Assembly (NCBI GenBank): GCA_947650365.1
Contig: CANTAL010000024.1
Location: forward strand, 1,240,001 to 1,304,000
Direction of reading: 5' to 3'
DNA length: 64,000 nt
Origin: Chamaelirium japonicum
Lineage: Eukaryota > Streptophyta > Magnoliopsida > Liliales > Melanthiaceae
The translations under genes were made by a program, and so were the position numbers. The notes under the pieces are model-generated. The model saw only the letters and a list, made by a program, of their open reading frames with translations. It was not told the DNA's origin and did no database searches. Shown here in pieces: positions 24,051 through 37,609 of this stretch (the stretch's first letter is position 1; each line of letters starts with the position of its first letter).

Positions 24051-26984
24051 CACTTCTGTCTTCGTTTTTCTCTTTGTTTTCATGTGACTGGTCGGGTGGG
24101 CTCAATACGTTCGTGCTGATAGCATATCTAGTTTAATTAAGAAGGAATCTAAATTCCAAAACTTCACTTCTTAATAATATAATTAAATTTCTTTGTTCTC
24201 TTCTCTCTTCTTCTATAGCTTAGGGTTTCTCATAGATTGCTTAGGCCCTAAGTAAGCTTACCCTATAAATAATATTCAACCCCTTTAGGGTAGGGCACGT
24301 TTAATGACTCTCTCTTTCTCCTATCTCATAAGACTTACCTTATAAATAATATACGACCCCTTTATGGTAGGGCACATTTGATGGCTTTCTCTTTCTCCCA
24401 TCTTATAACACGTTATCTTTTGTTTCTCTCCCCGTTTTCTTTGTTTCTCTATCTTTCTCTTATAGTATAAAATAAAATAAATAATTATTAATAGAAAAGA
24501 GATAGAAAATTATTTTAAACTAGAGAGAGCAGGACTTCTTTTCTCTCCTCTCTTCGTTTATCTTTGCATTCTTTTTTTTTTCTCCCATCTCATAACATAT
24601 TATCAGCACGAATATATCGAGCCTAGCCGACCAGTCGTAAGAAAACAGAGAGAAAAACGAAAACAGAAGTAGAGTTTTTGAATTTAGATTTCTTTTTACT
24701 TCATACTCATACCCATGGCTAATGGACTGGAGCGGGACTTCTTCTCTCTTCTATCTTCGTTTATCTCTCCATTTTCTTCTCTCTTCTTCTCTCTCTTCTG
24801 TCTTTGTTTCTCTCTCTATTTTTTTTATGACTGGTCGGTTGGGCTCGATATGTTCGTGCTGATAACGTGTTGTAAGATGGAAGAAAAAGAGGACCGTCAA
24901 GCGTGCCCCACCCTAAAGGTATCGTATATTATTTATAGGGTCAGTTTACTTAGGGCCTAAGCAATCTATGAGAAACCCTAATCCATAGGAGTGGTCCGAC
25001 GGTGGATAGCAATCTGATCGAACGATCTCTCAACAGTTGTAATGTTTTTTATTTTTTTGAAGAAAAATGTAAAATATTTTTAAAGCAAACAAATTGAGTG
25101 TGCCTCATCCTTTCTTTACTTCCTATTATTTAATTAATTTAATTATTTAATAAATTAAATAGTTAAATAATTAAATAACCAAATAAATATTTAATTATCT
25201 TCTCTCTTCTTATTTTATTTTATTACAATAATAATTAAATGGAGTATTGTTACTATTAATAGTTTAATTAAAACGAAGAGAGAAGAGAATTTACTATAAT
25301 AATCTTAGTAACGTTGAGATGATACTATTGAGAAGTGGAGTTTTAGAATTTAGATTTCTTTTTACTTCACACCTATACCCGTGGGAATAGACTTGAGTAG
25401 GACTTCTTCTCTCTTCTCTCTTATTTATCATCGTTTAAATTATTAAATAATTTAAAAAATTTATAAATTAAGTTTTTAGTAAAATAATTAATTTAAAAAA
25501 ACAAATTTTTTGCTTTAAAAATAACTAATATTTAAAAAAAAAAAATTAAAACATTACAACTGTTATAAGATAGTTCAATCGGATGGCTGCCCACCATCGG
25601 ATCTCTCTAATGGATTAGGGTTTCCCATAGATTGCTTAGGCCCTAAGTAAGATAACCCTATAAATAAAATACGATCCTTTTAGGGTTGAGTACGTTTGAC
25701 GGCTCTCTTTTTCTCACATCTCACAATACATTATCAGCACGAACATGTCAAGCCCTATGGAATCTAATTAAATAAATATTTAATTAATTACAGAACTTCT
25801 TCTCTCTTCTCTCTTCGATATGTTCGTACTGATAATGTGTTTTGAGATGGAAGAAAGAGAAAGCTATCAAACATGCCCCACCCTAAAGGGGTCATATAAT
25901 CTTTAAAGAAGAGAAAAGAGAACGGAGAGATAAACAAAGAGAGAAGAGAGAAGAACTCCTACTCTAGTCTATTGGCCACGGGTATAGTTATGAAGTAAGA
26001 AGGAAGCTAAATTCCAAAACTCCACTTCTCAATATTTATACGACCCATCAGATCTCGACCAACTCTTTATTTATTATACTTATTTAATCTCACAACACGT
26101 TATCAGCACGAACATATCGAGTCTAGCCGACCAGTCATAAGAAAACGGAGAAAGAAACAAAGATAGAAGAAAGAGAAAAAGAGAACGGAGAGATAAACAA
26201 AGAGAAAAGAGAGAAATAGTCCTACTTTGGTCCATTGGCCAGGGTATAGGTGTAAAGAAAGAAAGAATATAAATTCCAAAACTCCACTTCTGTCTTCGTT
26301 TCTCTCTCTGTTTTCTTATGACTGCTCGGCTCGACTCGACATGTTCGTATTTATAACGTGTTATAAGATGGGAGAAAGAGAGAGCTATCAAATATGCCCT
26401 ATCCTAAAGGGGTCGTATAAATATTAAAAAGTAGAGTTTTAGAATTTATATTCCTTCTTACTTCACACCTATACCCATGGCCAATAGACTGGAGAGACTA
26501 TAGGTATATTATTTATTAGGTAAGATTACTTTGGGCCTAAGAAATCCCTGGGAGATTACTTAGGGCATAAGCAGGACTTCTTTTCGTTTGTCTCCTTGTT
26601 TATCTCTCTGTTCTTTTCTTTCTTTCTCCCACCTCATAACACGTTATCTGTACTAACATATCCAGCCCAGCTGACCAGTCGCAAGAAAACAAAGAGAGAA
26701 GAGACGACAAAAGAGAGAGAAGAAGAGAGAAAAGAACGGAAAGATTTAATTATATTATTGAGAAATAGAGTTTTGGAATTTAGATTCCTTCTTAATTCCC
26801 ACCTATACCCGTGGCGAATGGATTGGAGTAGACCTTCTTCTCTATTTTCTCTTCGTTTGTCTCTCTGTTCTCTTCTTTCTTTTCTGTCTTCGTTTCTCTC
26901 TCTGTTTTCTTTGTGACGGTCTGCTGGGCTTGACATATTCGTGCTGAATGGGAGATATTATTTAACTAATATTATTTTTAGTCC
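24051..26984. repeat. TRIM-like LTR cluster (block 7)
   Basis: Primer sites begin at + 24411, 24598, 25729, 26098, 26642 and at - 24111, 24854, 25824, 26345. Two LTR tails stand in tandem at 24210-24418. Long-form LTRs of opposite orientation face each other at 24868-25399 (-) and about 25430-25728 (+), giving an AT-rich stretch at 25110-25560. No host gene. Confidence 0.7.
24868..25399 (-). repeat. Long-form TRIM-family LTR (532 bp)
   Basis: Abuts the primer site at 24854-24867. Carries TATA region, the GTCCGACGGTGGATAGC motif near 24994 and a reduced AT-rich body, and ends at the LTR head ACTTGAGTA at 25399. Confidence 0.65.
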
Positions 26985-29270
26985 TGCTCTATGTTTAATC
27001 TCTTTTTAGTCATGCCAATAAACTAGAATAGGACTTTTTTTCTCTTCCCTTTTTATCTATCTCTCCATTCTCTTCTCTCTTCTTCTCTCCCTCTTCTTCT
27101 TTCCCTCTTTTGTCTTTGTTTCACTCTCTATTTTCATGTGACTGGTCGGCTGGGCTCGATATGTTCATGCTGATAATGTGTTGTAAGATGAGAGAAAGAA
27201 AGAGCCATCAAACGTGCTCCACCCTAAAGGGATAATATATTATTTTTAGGGTAAACTTACTTAGGACCTAAGCAATCTATAGGAAACCCTAATCTATGGG
27301 AGAGATCTGACGGTGGACAACTATCCTTCTTACTTCACACCTATACCCGTGGTGAATGGACTGGAGCTGGACTTCTTTTCTCTTCTTCTCTATCTAATTA
27401 TCGGATAGTTGTCCACTATCGGATCTCTCCCATAGATTAGGGTTTCGCATAGATTACATAAGCCCTAAGTAAGAAGAAGTTCTGCTCTAGTCCATTGGCC
27501 ACAGGTATAGGTCTGAAGTAAGAAGAAATCTAAATTCAAAAACTCCACTTCTCAATAGTATCATCTCAACGTTATTATAATTATCATATTAATGTTACTA
27601 TAATTTTTTAAATTAAATTTAAATTTTATTTAATTATTAAATAATTAAATAATTTAGTTTTTAGTAAAATAATTAATTTATTTAATAATTTAAATATCTA
27701 ATTATTTAATTAAATTTCTTATTTAATTTATTTATTATTATTTAATTATTAAATAATTAAATTAGGTAACTATTTAATTATTTAATTATTTAAATTATTT
27801 AATAAATAAATAATAATTTAATTATATAATTAATTTATTAATTTATTTTATTAGTTATTTCTTTAATTATTATTTTATTTTTAAAAAATTAAATAATTAG
27901 TTATTTATTTAAACGGAGTGAGAGAACGTAGAGATAAATAATAGTGCCCCACCCTAAAGAAAATTTATAATAACATTGATTATTTTAGGTTCATGCTTAG
28001 AAAAGAGAGAGCCGTCAAATATGCCCCACCCTAAAGGGGTCCTATATTATTTATTGAGAAGTTGAGTTTTGGAATTTAGATTCCTTCTTACTTCACACTA
28101 CTTCATACTACTTCACACCTATACCCGTGGCTAATGGACTAGAGTAGGGCTTCTTCTCTCTTCTCTTTTTGTTTCTCTCTCTGTTTTCTTGTGACTGGTT
28201 AGCTGGGCTCGATATGTTTGTACTGATAACATACAGTGAGATGGGAGAAAGAGAGATCCGTCAAACATGCCCAACCCTAATTCGATTTCTTCTTACTTCA
28301 TACCTATATCTGTGACCAATGGACTGGAGTAGGACTTCTTCTATTTCCTCTCTTCATTTATCTCTCTGTTCTCTTCTCTCTCTTCTGAGGAGTTTTGGAA
28401 TTTAGATTCTTTCTTACTTCACACCTATACCCGTGGCTAATGAACTGGAGCAGGACTTCTTCTCTCTTCTCTCTTCATTTATGTCTCAGTTCTCTTATCT
28501 CTTCTTTTCGCTCTTTTGTCTTCATTTCTCTCTTCATTTTCTTGTGACTGGTCGGCTGGGCTCGACATGCTGATGCTGATAACATGTTATGATGTGGGAG
28601 AAAGAGAGAGTCATCAAACATGCCCCACTCTAAAACGATAATATATTATTTATAGGGTAAGCTTACTTAGGACCTAAACAATCTATGGGAAACCCTAATC
28701 CATGGGAGAGATCCGACGGTGGACAGTCATCCTTCTTACTTCACACCTATACCCATGGTGAATGGACTGGAGCAGGACGTCTTCTCTCTTCTCTCTTCTT
28801 CTCTCTTTAATTATCGGATCACTATCCACCGTCGGATCTTTCCCATTGATTAGGGTTTCCTATAGATTGCTTAGGCCCTAAGTAAGATTACTTTATAAAT
28901 AATTAGGACTGACCAGTCATATCTACATTATTATGATTATCATAGTAATGCTACTATAATTTTTTTAATTAAATTAATCATTTATTTAATTATTAAATAT
29001 TTAAACTAATTTAATAATTTAAATAAATAAGTTTTTAGTAAAATAATTAATTTACTCAATTATTGAATTATCTAGTTATTTAATTAAATTTATTATTTTA
29101 TTTTATTTATTATTATTATATTATTAAATAATTCAATTAAGCAACTATTTAATTATTTAAATTATTAAATAAAGAAATAATTATTTAATTATATAATTAA
29201 TTTATTAATTTATTTTATTAATTATTTCTTTAATTATTATTTATCTTTATTTAAAATATTATTTAGTGAA
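26985..29270. repeat. Direct duplication, two copies of about 0.9 kb
   Basis: About 26985-27910 and 28390-29270 share the same order. First comes a minus-strand internal region (primer sites at - 27165 and - 28571), then an LTR with the rare variants GATAATATATTATTT and GGACCTAA. Next is a fold-back where the GACGGTGGACA motif reappears inverted about 100 bp on, and then a plus-strand AT-rich LTR body. The offset is about 1.4 kb. Another minus primer site begins at 28218 between the copies. Confidence 0.65.
27560..27930. repeat. AT-rich LTR body
   Basis: Nearly pure A/T, with TTATTTAATTATTAAATAAT runs. It sits between the ATTATCATATTAATG junction and a purine tract, as in other long-form LTRs. 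Nothing else is seen in it. Confidence 0.6.
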
Positions 29271-29640
29271 GAAATATATTAAATAGATTATTTAATTAAA
29301 CAAATAAATATTTTTATTAAAAAAAATATTTTTTTATAATCATAATAATGCTGAGATGATTTAAATAACTAATTAAAGAAATAATGATTATTATAGTAAT
29401 ATTACTATAATTTAAAAAAATTAAACTATGATAATTTAATAAATAGGGTTTCTATAATATTTCTTCGTATATTAGTTAAATTAATCATCTATTCAATATT
29501 AAATAAATTATTTATTTTACTAAATACTTAACATTTAAATTATTTAAATTATTAAATTATTTAAAAAATAAATAATTTAATTAAAAAAATTATAGTAACA
29601 TTACTATGATAATCTTAATAACGTTGAGGTTATTCTTTTT
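28930..29640. repeat. AT-rich LTR bodies, facing
   Basis: About 700 bp of A/T sequence with the family's junction motifs at both ends and again near 29330-29400 in inverted order, so at least two LTR bodies abut. No gene or other feature seen. Confidence 0.6.
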
Positions 29641-32600
29641 TAATTAAATTATAAATAAAGAGAAAAGAGAAGAAAAGTCCTGCTCTAGTCTATAAATAAA
29701 ATAAATAAGCAATCTTCTATCTCACAATGTGTTTCAGCACGAACATATCGAGCCCAGCCGACCAGTCATAAGAAAACGAAGAGAGAAACGAAGACAGAAG
29801 AGAGAGAAGAATAGAGAAGAGAACGGAGAGATAAACGAAGAGAGAAGAAGTCTTACTCCAGTCCATTGGCCATGGGTATAGGTGGGAAGTAAGAAGGAAT
29901 CTAAATTCCAAAACTCCACTTCTCAATAGTATCGTTTCAACGTTATTATGATTATCATATTAAATTATCTTCTCTCTTTGTTTTAATTTAATGATTAACT
30001 TAATTAAAAAAATTATTGTAGCATTATTATGATATATGATTATTTAACTAATTATAACGTTGAGGTGAATGAAGAGAAGTAGAAGAAAAAAGACCTATAT
30101 TTCATTGATTGTAGGTAGAAGAGATATAAATATTGATTAGGTATGAATATTATTTATAAGAGATATTTAAATTCTGATTAATAAATTGCAGGACTTCTTC
30201 TCTCTTCCCTATTCTCTCTTCTCTCTTCTTTCTTCAATATGTTCATATTGATGACGTGTTGTAAGATAATTTAATATTTAATAATTCTCTTTGTGTTTAT
30301 CTCTCTATTCTCTTCTCGCTTTCTCCCACCTCACAACACGTTATTAGCACGAACATATCGAGCCCAACCGACCAGTCATAAGAAAACAAAGAGAGAAACA
30401 AAGACAGAAGAGAGAGAAGAAGAGAGAAGAGAACGGAGAGATAAACGAAGATAGAAAAGAGAGAAGAAAACATAAGAGAACGGAGAGATAAACAAAGATA
30501 GAAGAGAGAAGAAGTCCTGCTCCAGTCCATTCGCCATGGGTATAAGTGTGAAGTAAGAAGGATAGCTGTCCACCGTCGGATCTCTCTCATGGATTAGGGT
30601 TTCCCATAGATTGCTTAGGCCTATCCTATAAATAATATATGACCCCTGTAGAGTGGGGCATATTTGACGGCTCTCTCTTTCTCCCATCTCACAATACGTT
30701 ATCAGCACGAACATGTTGAGCCGAGTCGACCAATCAAAAGAAAACGGGAAGAGAAACAAAGACAGAAGTAGAATTTTAGAATTTATATTCATTTTTACTT
30801 CATACCTAAATCCGTGGTGAATGGACTCGAACAAAACTTCTTCTCTCTTCTATCTTTGTTTATCTCTCTGTTCTCTTCTCTCTTGTTCTCTCTCTTCTAT
30901 CTTTATTTCTCTTTCTATTTTCTTGTGACTGGTTGGCTGGGCTCAACATGTTCATGCTGATAATGTATTCTGAGATGAGAGAAGAAAAGCAAAGAAAGAA
31001 GTAAGAAGGAATCTAAATTCCAAAACTCCACTTCTTAGTATTTATATGACCTTTTTATGGTAGCACACGTTTGACGACTCTCTCTTTCTTACATCTCACA
31101 ACACGTTATCAGCACGAACAAATCGAGCCCAACCGATTAGTCATAAGAAAACAGAGAAAGAAATGAAGATAGAAGTAGAGTTTTAGAATTTAGATTCCTT
31201 TTTACTTTACACCTATACTTCACACGGATATAGGTATGAATTAAGAAGGAATCTAAATTCCAAAACTCCATAGAAGAGAGAGAAGAAGAAAAAAGAGAGA
31301 AGGAAGAGAGAAACGAAGACAGAAAAGAGAGAATAAAAAAGAAAAGAACGAAGAGATAAACAAAGATAGAAGAGAGAAGAACACCTATTCTATTCCATTG
31401 ACCACGGGTATAGGTGTGAAGTAAGAAGGAATCTAAATTTCAAAAGTTCACTTCTGTCTTCGTTTCTCTCTCCGTTTTCTTACGACTGGTCAGCTGGGCT
31501 CGACATGTTTATGCTGATAACGTATTGTGAGATGGAAGAAAGAAAGAAGAGAACGGAGACATAAATGTGATAAGCTTAAATTAAATGAAATTTATTAAAC
31601 ATATTATTAATAATTTAATTTAATAAATAACATAAGAGATATTTAAATAATTTAAATTTATTTAAAAATTTAATTAACTAGTTATTTATTTATATTTTTA
31701 GTATTAATAATATAAAATAAACTAATTAAATAAATATTAAGAGAGAAGAGAAACAAAGTCCTGCTCCAGTCCATTCGCCATGGGTATAGGTGTGAAGTAA
31801 GATGGAATCTAAATTGCAAAATTCCACAGAAGAGAGAGAAGAAAAGAGAAAAGAACGGAGAGATAAATAAAGAGAGAAGAAGTCCTACTCCAGTCAATTA
31901 GCCACGGGTATAGGTAAGATATAGGAAGGAATCTAAATTCTAAAACTCCACAAAAGAGAGAGAAGAAGAGAAAAAAAAAACAGAGATAAAAACAAAAACA
32001 GAAGAGAGAGAAGAAGAGAGAAGAGAACATAAAGATAAATAAAGAAAGAAGAGAGAAGAAGTCCTGCTCCAGTCCATTAGCCACGGGTATAGGTGTGAAG
32101 TAAGAAAGAATCTAAATTCCAAAACTCCACTTCGCAATAGTATCATCTCGATGTTATTATGATTATCATAGTAATGTTATAATAATTTTTTTAATAAATT
32201 AACCATTTATTTATTTATTAAATATTTTAAATAATTTAATAATTAAGTTTTTAGTAAAATAATTAATTAAATATAATTATTATAGTATAAATAGTTTTTT
32301 AATTATCTAAATAAAATAATTATTGCAAATTAGAGTTTTTGAAATTTAGATTCCTTCTTACTTCACACCTATACCCTTGGCCAATGGACTGGAGCATGAC
32401 TTTTTCTTTCTTTATTTATCTCTTTGTTCTCTTTTCTCTTCTTTTCTCTTTTCTTTAGAGTTTTGAAATTTAGATTCCTACTTACTTCATACCTATACCC
32501 GTGGTGAATGGACTAGGCAGAATTTCATATCTCTTCTCTCTTAATATTTATTTAATTAGTTTACTTTATATTGTTAATATTAAAAAAATAATTAAATAAC

Positions 32601-33959
32601 TAGATAATTAAATAATTAAATTAATTAATTATTTTACTAAAAACTTAATTATTAAATTATCTAATTATTAAATTATTTAATAATTAAATAAATTATTATA
32701 GTAATAGTACTATGATAATCATAATAATGTTGAGATGATACTATTGAGAAGTGGAGTTTTGGAATTTAGATTTTTTCTTACTTCACACCTATATCCATGA
32801 TGAATGGAGTAAAGAAAGACTTCTTCTCTCTTCTCTCTTCGTTTATTTCTTCGTTCTCTTTTCTCTTCTTCTCTCTCTTATATCTTCGTTTCTCTCTACA
32901 TTTTCTTCTCTCTTCTGTCTTTGTTTCTTTTTCTCATAGATTGTTTAGGCCCTAAGTTAGCTTACCCTATAAATAATATACGACCCCTTTAGGGTGGGGT
33001 ATGTTTGATGGCTCTCTCGTTCTCCTATCTCAAAACACATTATCAGCATAAACATATCGAGCCCAACCGACCAGTCACAAGAAAACGGAGAGAGAAACGA
33101 AGATAAAAGAGAGAAAAGAAGAGAGAAGAGAACGGAGAGATAAACAAAGAGAAGACAGAAGAAGATAGAAGAGAACAGAGAGATAAACGAAGAGAGAAGA
33201 GAGAAGAAGTCCCACTCAAGTCCATTGACCATGGGTATAGGTGTGAAGTATGAAGGAATCCAAATTCCAAAACTCTACTTGTTAATATTTATATGACCCC
33301 TTTATAGTGGGGCTTGTTTGACGGCTCTCTCTTTCTCCCATCGCATAACACGTTATCAGTATGAACCTATTGAGCCCAGCCGACCAATCGCAAGAAAACA
33401 AAAAAAGAAATGAAGACAGAAGTGGAGTTTTGGAATTTAAATTCCTTCTTACTTCACACCTATACCCGTGGTTAATGGACTGGAGTAGGACTTCATCTCT
33501 CTTCTCTCTTTGTTTATCTCTTTATTCTCTTATCTCTCTTTCGTCTTTATTTATCTCTCCGTTTCTTATGACTGGTCGGTTGGGCTCGATATATTCCTGC
33601 TAATAACATGTTATGAGATGGGAGAAAGAAAGAGCCGTCTAACGTGCCCCACCCTAAAGGGGTCATATATTATTTATATGGTAAGTGTTGTGAGATGGGA
33701 GAATAGGAGAGCCATCAAACATGCCCCACCCTAAACAGGTCGTATAAATATTGAGAAGTAGAGATTTAGAATATAGATTCCTTCTTACTTTACACCTATA
33801 CCCGTAGCCAATGGATTAGAGCAGGACTTCTTCTCTCTTCGTTTATCTCTCCGTTCTATTCTCTCGTCTTCTCTCTCTTCTGTCTTTGTTTTTTTCTCTG
33901 TTTTTTTTATAATCATATATTAGTTAAATAACATAGAGCTGGACTTCTTCTCTCTTCTC
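29641..33959. repeat. TRIM-like LTR cluster (block 8)
   Basis: Primer sites begin at + 29730, 30339, 30697, 31104, 33038, 33351 and at - 30952, 31509, 33595. AT-rich pieces lie at 31565-31740, 32150-32330 and 32560-32720. A minus-strand LTR tail without a primer site lies at 33688-33750. No host gene recognised. Confidence 0.7.
31740..32140 (+). repeat. Tandem LTR heads joined to purine tracts
   Basis: Three successive copies of a 130-150 bp sub-unit: purine tract, AAGTCCTGCTCC-type LTR head, hairpin segment GGAATCTAAATTC, and then CCACA joined straight back into the next purine tract. Each copy lacks the LTR tail and primer site. The same sub-unit repeats at 10560-10790, 35540-35770, 46720-47330 and 54400-55190. 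Confidence 0.65.
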
Positions 33960-36690
33960 TCTTTATTTATCTCTCCATTCTCTTCTCTCTTCTCATAACA
34001 CGATATCAACACAAACATGTCGAGCCCAGCAGACCAGTCATAAGGAAACAAAGAAAGAAACAAAAAAAGAAAAGAGAGAAGAAGAGAAAAGAGAATAAAG
34101 AGATAAGCGAAAAGAGAAGAGAGAAGTCATACTCCAGTCCATTGGCCATGGGTATAGCTGTGAAGTAAGAAGGAATCTAAATTCTAAAACTTCACTTTGC
34201 AATATTTATACGATCGTTTTAGGGTGGGGCATATTTAACGGCTCTCTCTCTCTCCCATCTCACAACATGTTATCAGCGCGAACATGTCGATCCCAGCCGA
34301 CCAGTCATAAGAAAACGAAGAGAGAAACAAAGACAAAAGAGAAAAGAAGAGAGAAAAGAACGGAGAGATAAATAAAGATAGAATGGAGAAGAAGTCCTAC
34401 TCCAATCGAAAACTCTATAGAAGAGAGAAAAGAAAAGAGAATAGAACAGAGAGATAAATGAAAAAAGAAGAGAGAAGATGTCCTGCTCCAATCCATTGGC
34501 CATGGGTATAGGTGTGAAGTAAGAAGAAATCTAAATTCAAAAACTCTACTTCTGTCTTTGTTTCTCTCTCCGTTTTCTTGGGACAGGTTGGTTGGGCTTG
34601 ATATATTCGTGTTGATAACGTGTTGTGAGATTGGACAAAGAGAGACCCGTCAAACATGGCCCACCATAAAGGGGTCGTATAAATATTGAGAAGTGGAGTT
34701 TTCCAATTTAGATTCTTACTTACTTTGCACCTATACTTGTGGCCAATGGACTGGAGTAGGGCCTTTTCTCTCTTCTCTCTTTATTTATCTCTCTGTTCTC
34801 TTCTCTATTCTTCTCTCTCTTCTATCTTTGTTTCTCTCTTCGTTTTTTTATGACTGGTAGGCTGGGCTCGACATGTTCATGCTGATAACGTGTTGTGAGA
34901 AGAGAGAATAGAGAAGAAGTCAAAAACTCCACTTATTAATAATATAATTAAATCTCTATATTCTCTTCTCTCTTCTCCCATAAATTAGGGTTTCCTATAG
35001 ATTGCTTAGGCCCTAAGTAAGCTTAACCTATAAATAATATACGATCCTTTTAGGGTGGGTCACATTTGATAGCTCTCCCTTTCTCCCATCTCATAACATG
35101 TTATCTGTACGAATATGTCGAGCCCAACTGACCAGTCGCAAGAAAACGGAAAAAGAAACGACGACAGAGGAGATAGAAGAGAACGGAGATATAAACGAAG
35201 ATCGAAGAGAGAAGAAGACCTACTCCAGTCCATTGGCCATGGGTATAGGAATGAAGTAAATAGGAATCTAAATTCTAAAACTCCACTTCTCAATAATATA
35301 ATTAAATCTCACTATTCTCTTCTCTCTTTTCCTCTGGATTAGGGTTTCCCATAGATTGCTTAGGCCCTAAGTAAGCATACCCTATAAATAATATATAACC
35401 CCTTTAGAGTAGAGCACGTTTGATGGTGCTCACTTTCTTCTATCTCATAATACGTTATCAGCACAAATATGTCGAGCCCAACCGACTAACTACAAGAAAA
35501 TGGAGATATAAATGAAGACAAAAGAGAGAGATAAAAAGAGAAGAGAAAAGAAAGAAGAGAGAAGAGAGAAGAAGTCCTGCTCCAGTCCATTGGCCACAAG
35601 TATAGGTGTAAAGTAAGAAGGAATCTAAATTCCAAAACTCCACAAAAAAGAGAGAAGTAGAGAGAAGAGAATAAAGAGGTAAATAAAGAGAGAAAAGAGA
35701 AGAAGTCCTACTCCAGTCCATTGGCCACGAGTATAGGTGTGAAGTAAGAAGGAATCTAAATTCCAAAACTCTACTTCTGTCTCCGTTTCTCTCTCTATTT
35801 TCTTACGACTGGTCGGATGGGCTCGACATTTTCGTGCTGATAACGTGCTGTGAGATGGGAGAAAGATAAAGTCATCAAACGTGCCCTACCCTAAAAGGGT
35901 CGTATATTATTTATAGGGTAAGCTTACTTAGGGCCTAAGCAATCTATGAGAAACCCAAATCTATTGGAGAAGATAGAAGAGAACGAAGAAATAAACAAAG
36001 ATAGAAGAGAGAAGAAGTCCTACTTCAGTCCATTGGCTACAGGTATATGTGTAAAGTTAGAAGGAATCTATATTCCAAAACTCCACTTCTGTCTTCATTT
36101 CTCTCTCTGTTTTTTTACGATTGGTCAGCTGGGCTTGACATGTTCGTGCTGATAATGTGTTGTGAGATGGGAGAAAGAGAGAGTCATCAAACATTCCCAA
36201 CCCTTAGAGGGTCGTATATTATTTAAAAGGTAAGATTACTTAGGGCCTAAGCAATCTATAGGAAACCCTAATCCATATGAGAGATAAAGAAGAGAACAAA
36301 GAGATTTAATTACGTTATTGAGAAATGGAGTTTTGGAATTTAGGTTCCTTCTTACTTCGTACCTATACCCGTGGTAAATGGACATGAGCAGGACTTCTTC
36401 TTTCTTCGTTTATCTCTCTGTTCGCTTCTCTCTTCATTTATCTCTCTGTTCTCTTCTCTCTTCTCACAATATATTATCAGCATGAACATGTCAATCCCAA
36501 CTGACTAGTCACAAAAAAACAGAGAGAAACAAAGACAGAAGAGAGAAAAGAACGAAGAGAACAGAGAGATAAATGATGTGAGAAGAGAGAAGAGAGAAGA
36601 AGACCTACTCTAGTGCATTGGCCACGGGTATAAGTGTGATGTAAAAAAGAATCTAAAATCCAAAACTCTACTTCTCAATATTTATACGAT
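33960..36690. repeat. Helitron-free paralogue of the 37.6-44.4 kb segment
   Basis: Same order of units as 37610-39287 plus 43648-44400. Shared rare marks include CGATCCCAGC after a primer site (34290 and 37944), GGACAAAG with AGACCCGT (34633 and 38278), and TGGACATGAGCA/TGGACATGAACA (36378 and 44119). Primer sites begin at + 34001, 34268, 35099, 35453, 36473 and at - 34607, 34877, 35832, 36144. The offset is about 3.4 kb before the Helitron and about 7.7 kb after it. Confidence 0.75.
35906..35907. other. Empty target site matching the Helitron insertion
   Basis: Reads GTCGTATA|TTATTTATAGGG without interruption. In the paralogue the Helitron lies between the same A and T, at 39287/39288 and 43647/43648. 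Confidence 0.8.
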
Positions 36691-37609
36691 CCCTTTAAGG
36701 TAGGGCACATTTGACGGCTCTCTTTTTGACTCCTCTCACAACACGTTATCAGCACGATCATTTCGAGCTCAACCGACCAGTCATAAGAAAACGGAGAGAT
36801 AAACAAAAACATAAGAGATAGAAGAAGAGAGAAGAGATCAGAGAGATAAATAAAGAGAGAAGAGAGAAAAAGTCCAGCTTTATTCCATTGGCCACGGGTA
36901 TAGGTGTGAAGTCAGAAAAAATCCGACAACGTGTTGTTAGATGGGAGAAAAAGAGAGCCGTCAAACGTGCCCTATCCAAAAGGGGTAATATATTATTTAT
37001 AGTGTAAGCTTACTTAGGGCCTAAGCAATCTATGGTAAACCCTAATCCATGGGAGAAGAGAGAAGAGAACGGAGAATGGATTAGAGCAGGACTTCTTCTC
37101 TCTTCGGTTATCTTTTTATTCTCTTCTCTCTTCTCAAAACACATTATCAGCACGAACATGTCGAGCCCAGCCGACCAGTCACAAGAAAACAAAGAGAAAA
37201 ATGAAGATAGAAGAGAGAGAGAGAAACGAAGATAGAAGAGAGAGAAGAAGAGGGAATAAACAAAGAAAGAAGAGAGAAGAAGTTCTAGTCCAGTCCATTA
37301 ACCACGGGTAAAGGTGTGAAGTAGGAAGGAATGTAAATTCCAAAACTCCACAGAAGATTAAAAAGAAGAGAGAAGAGAACAGAGAGATAAATAAAGAGAG
37401 AAGAGAGAAGAAGACCTACTCTAGTTCATTATCCACCGTCGGATCTTTCTTTCGGAATAGGGTTTCTCATAGATTGCTTAAGTCCTAAGTAAGCTTACCA
37501 TATAAATAATATAAAGGGTGGGGCACATATGACGACTCTCTCTTTATCCCATCTTACAACACGTTATCAGTATGAACATATCGAGCCCAGTCGTTAAATA
37601 ATTCATTTA
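36691..37609. repeat. TRIM-like LTR cluster (block 9)
   Basis: Primer sites begin at + 36744, 37142 and 37562. A minus LTR tail without a usable primer site lies at 36925-37060. Nothing non-repetitive seen. Confidence 0.65.

Noticed and set aside
30376-30834. Many 60-150 codon frames rich in L, S, F, Y (complement of purine tracts), e.g. also 48762-49220 and 38734-39147
   Set aside because: They are simple readings of the CT-rich strand of the internal region and LTR. They repeat wherever the repeat does and start or stop at random module joints.
35115-35342. Short R/E/K-rich frames starting just after the primer site (MSSP-type start)
   Set aside because: The ATG lies near where gag would begin, but what follows is the purine tract, not a gag domain, and it runs into the next LTR within about 130 bp. 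Not called as coding.
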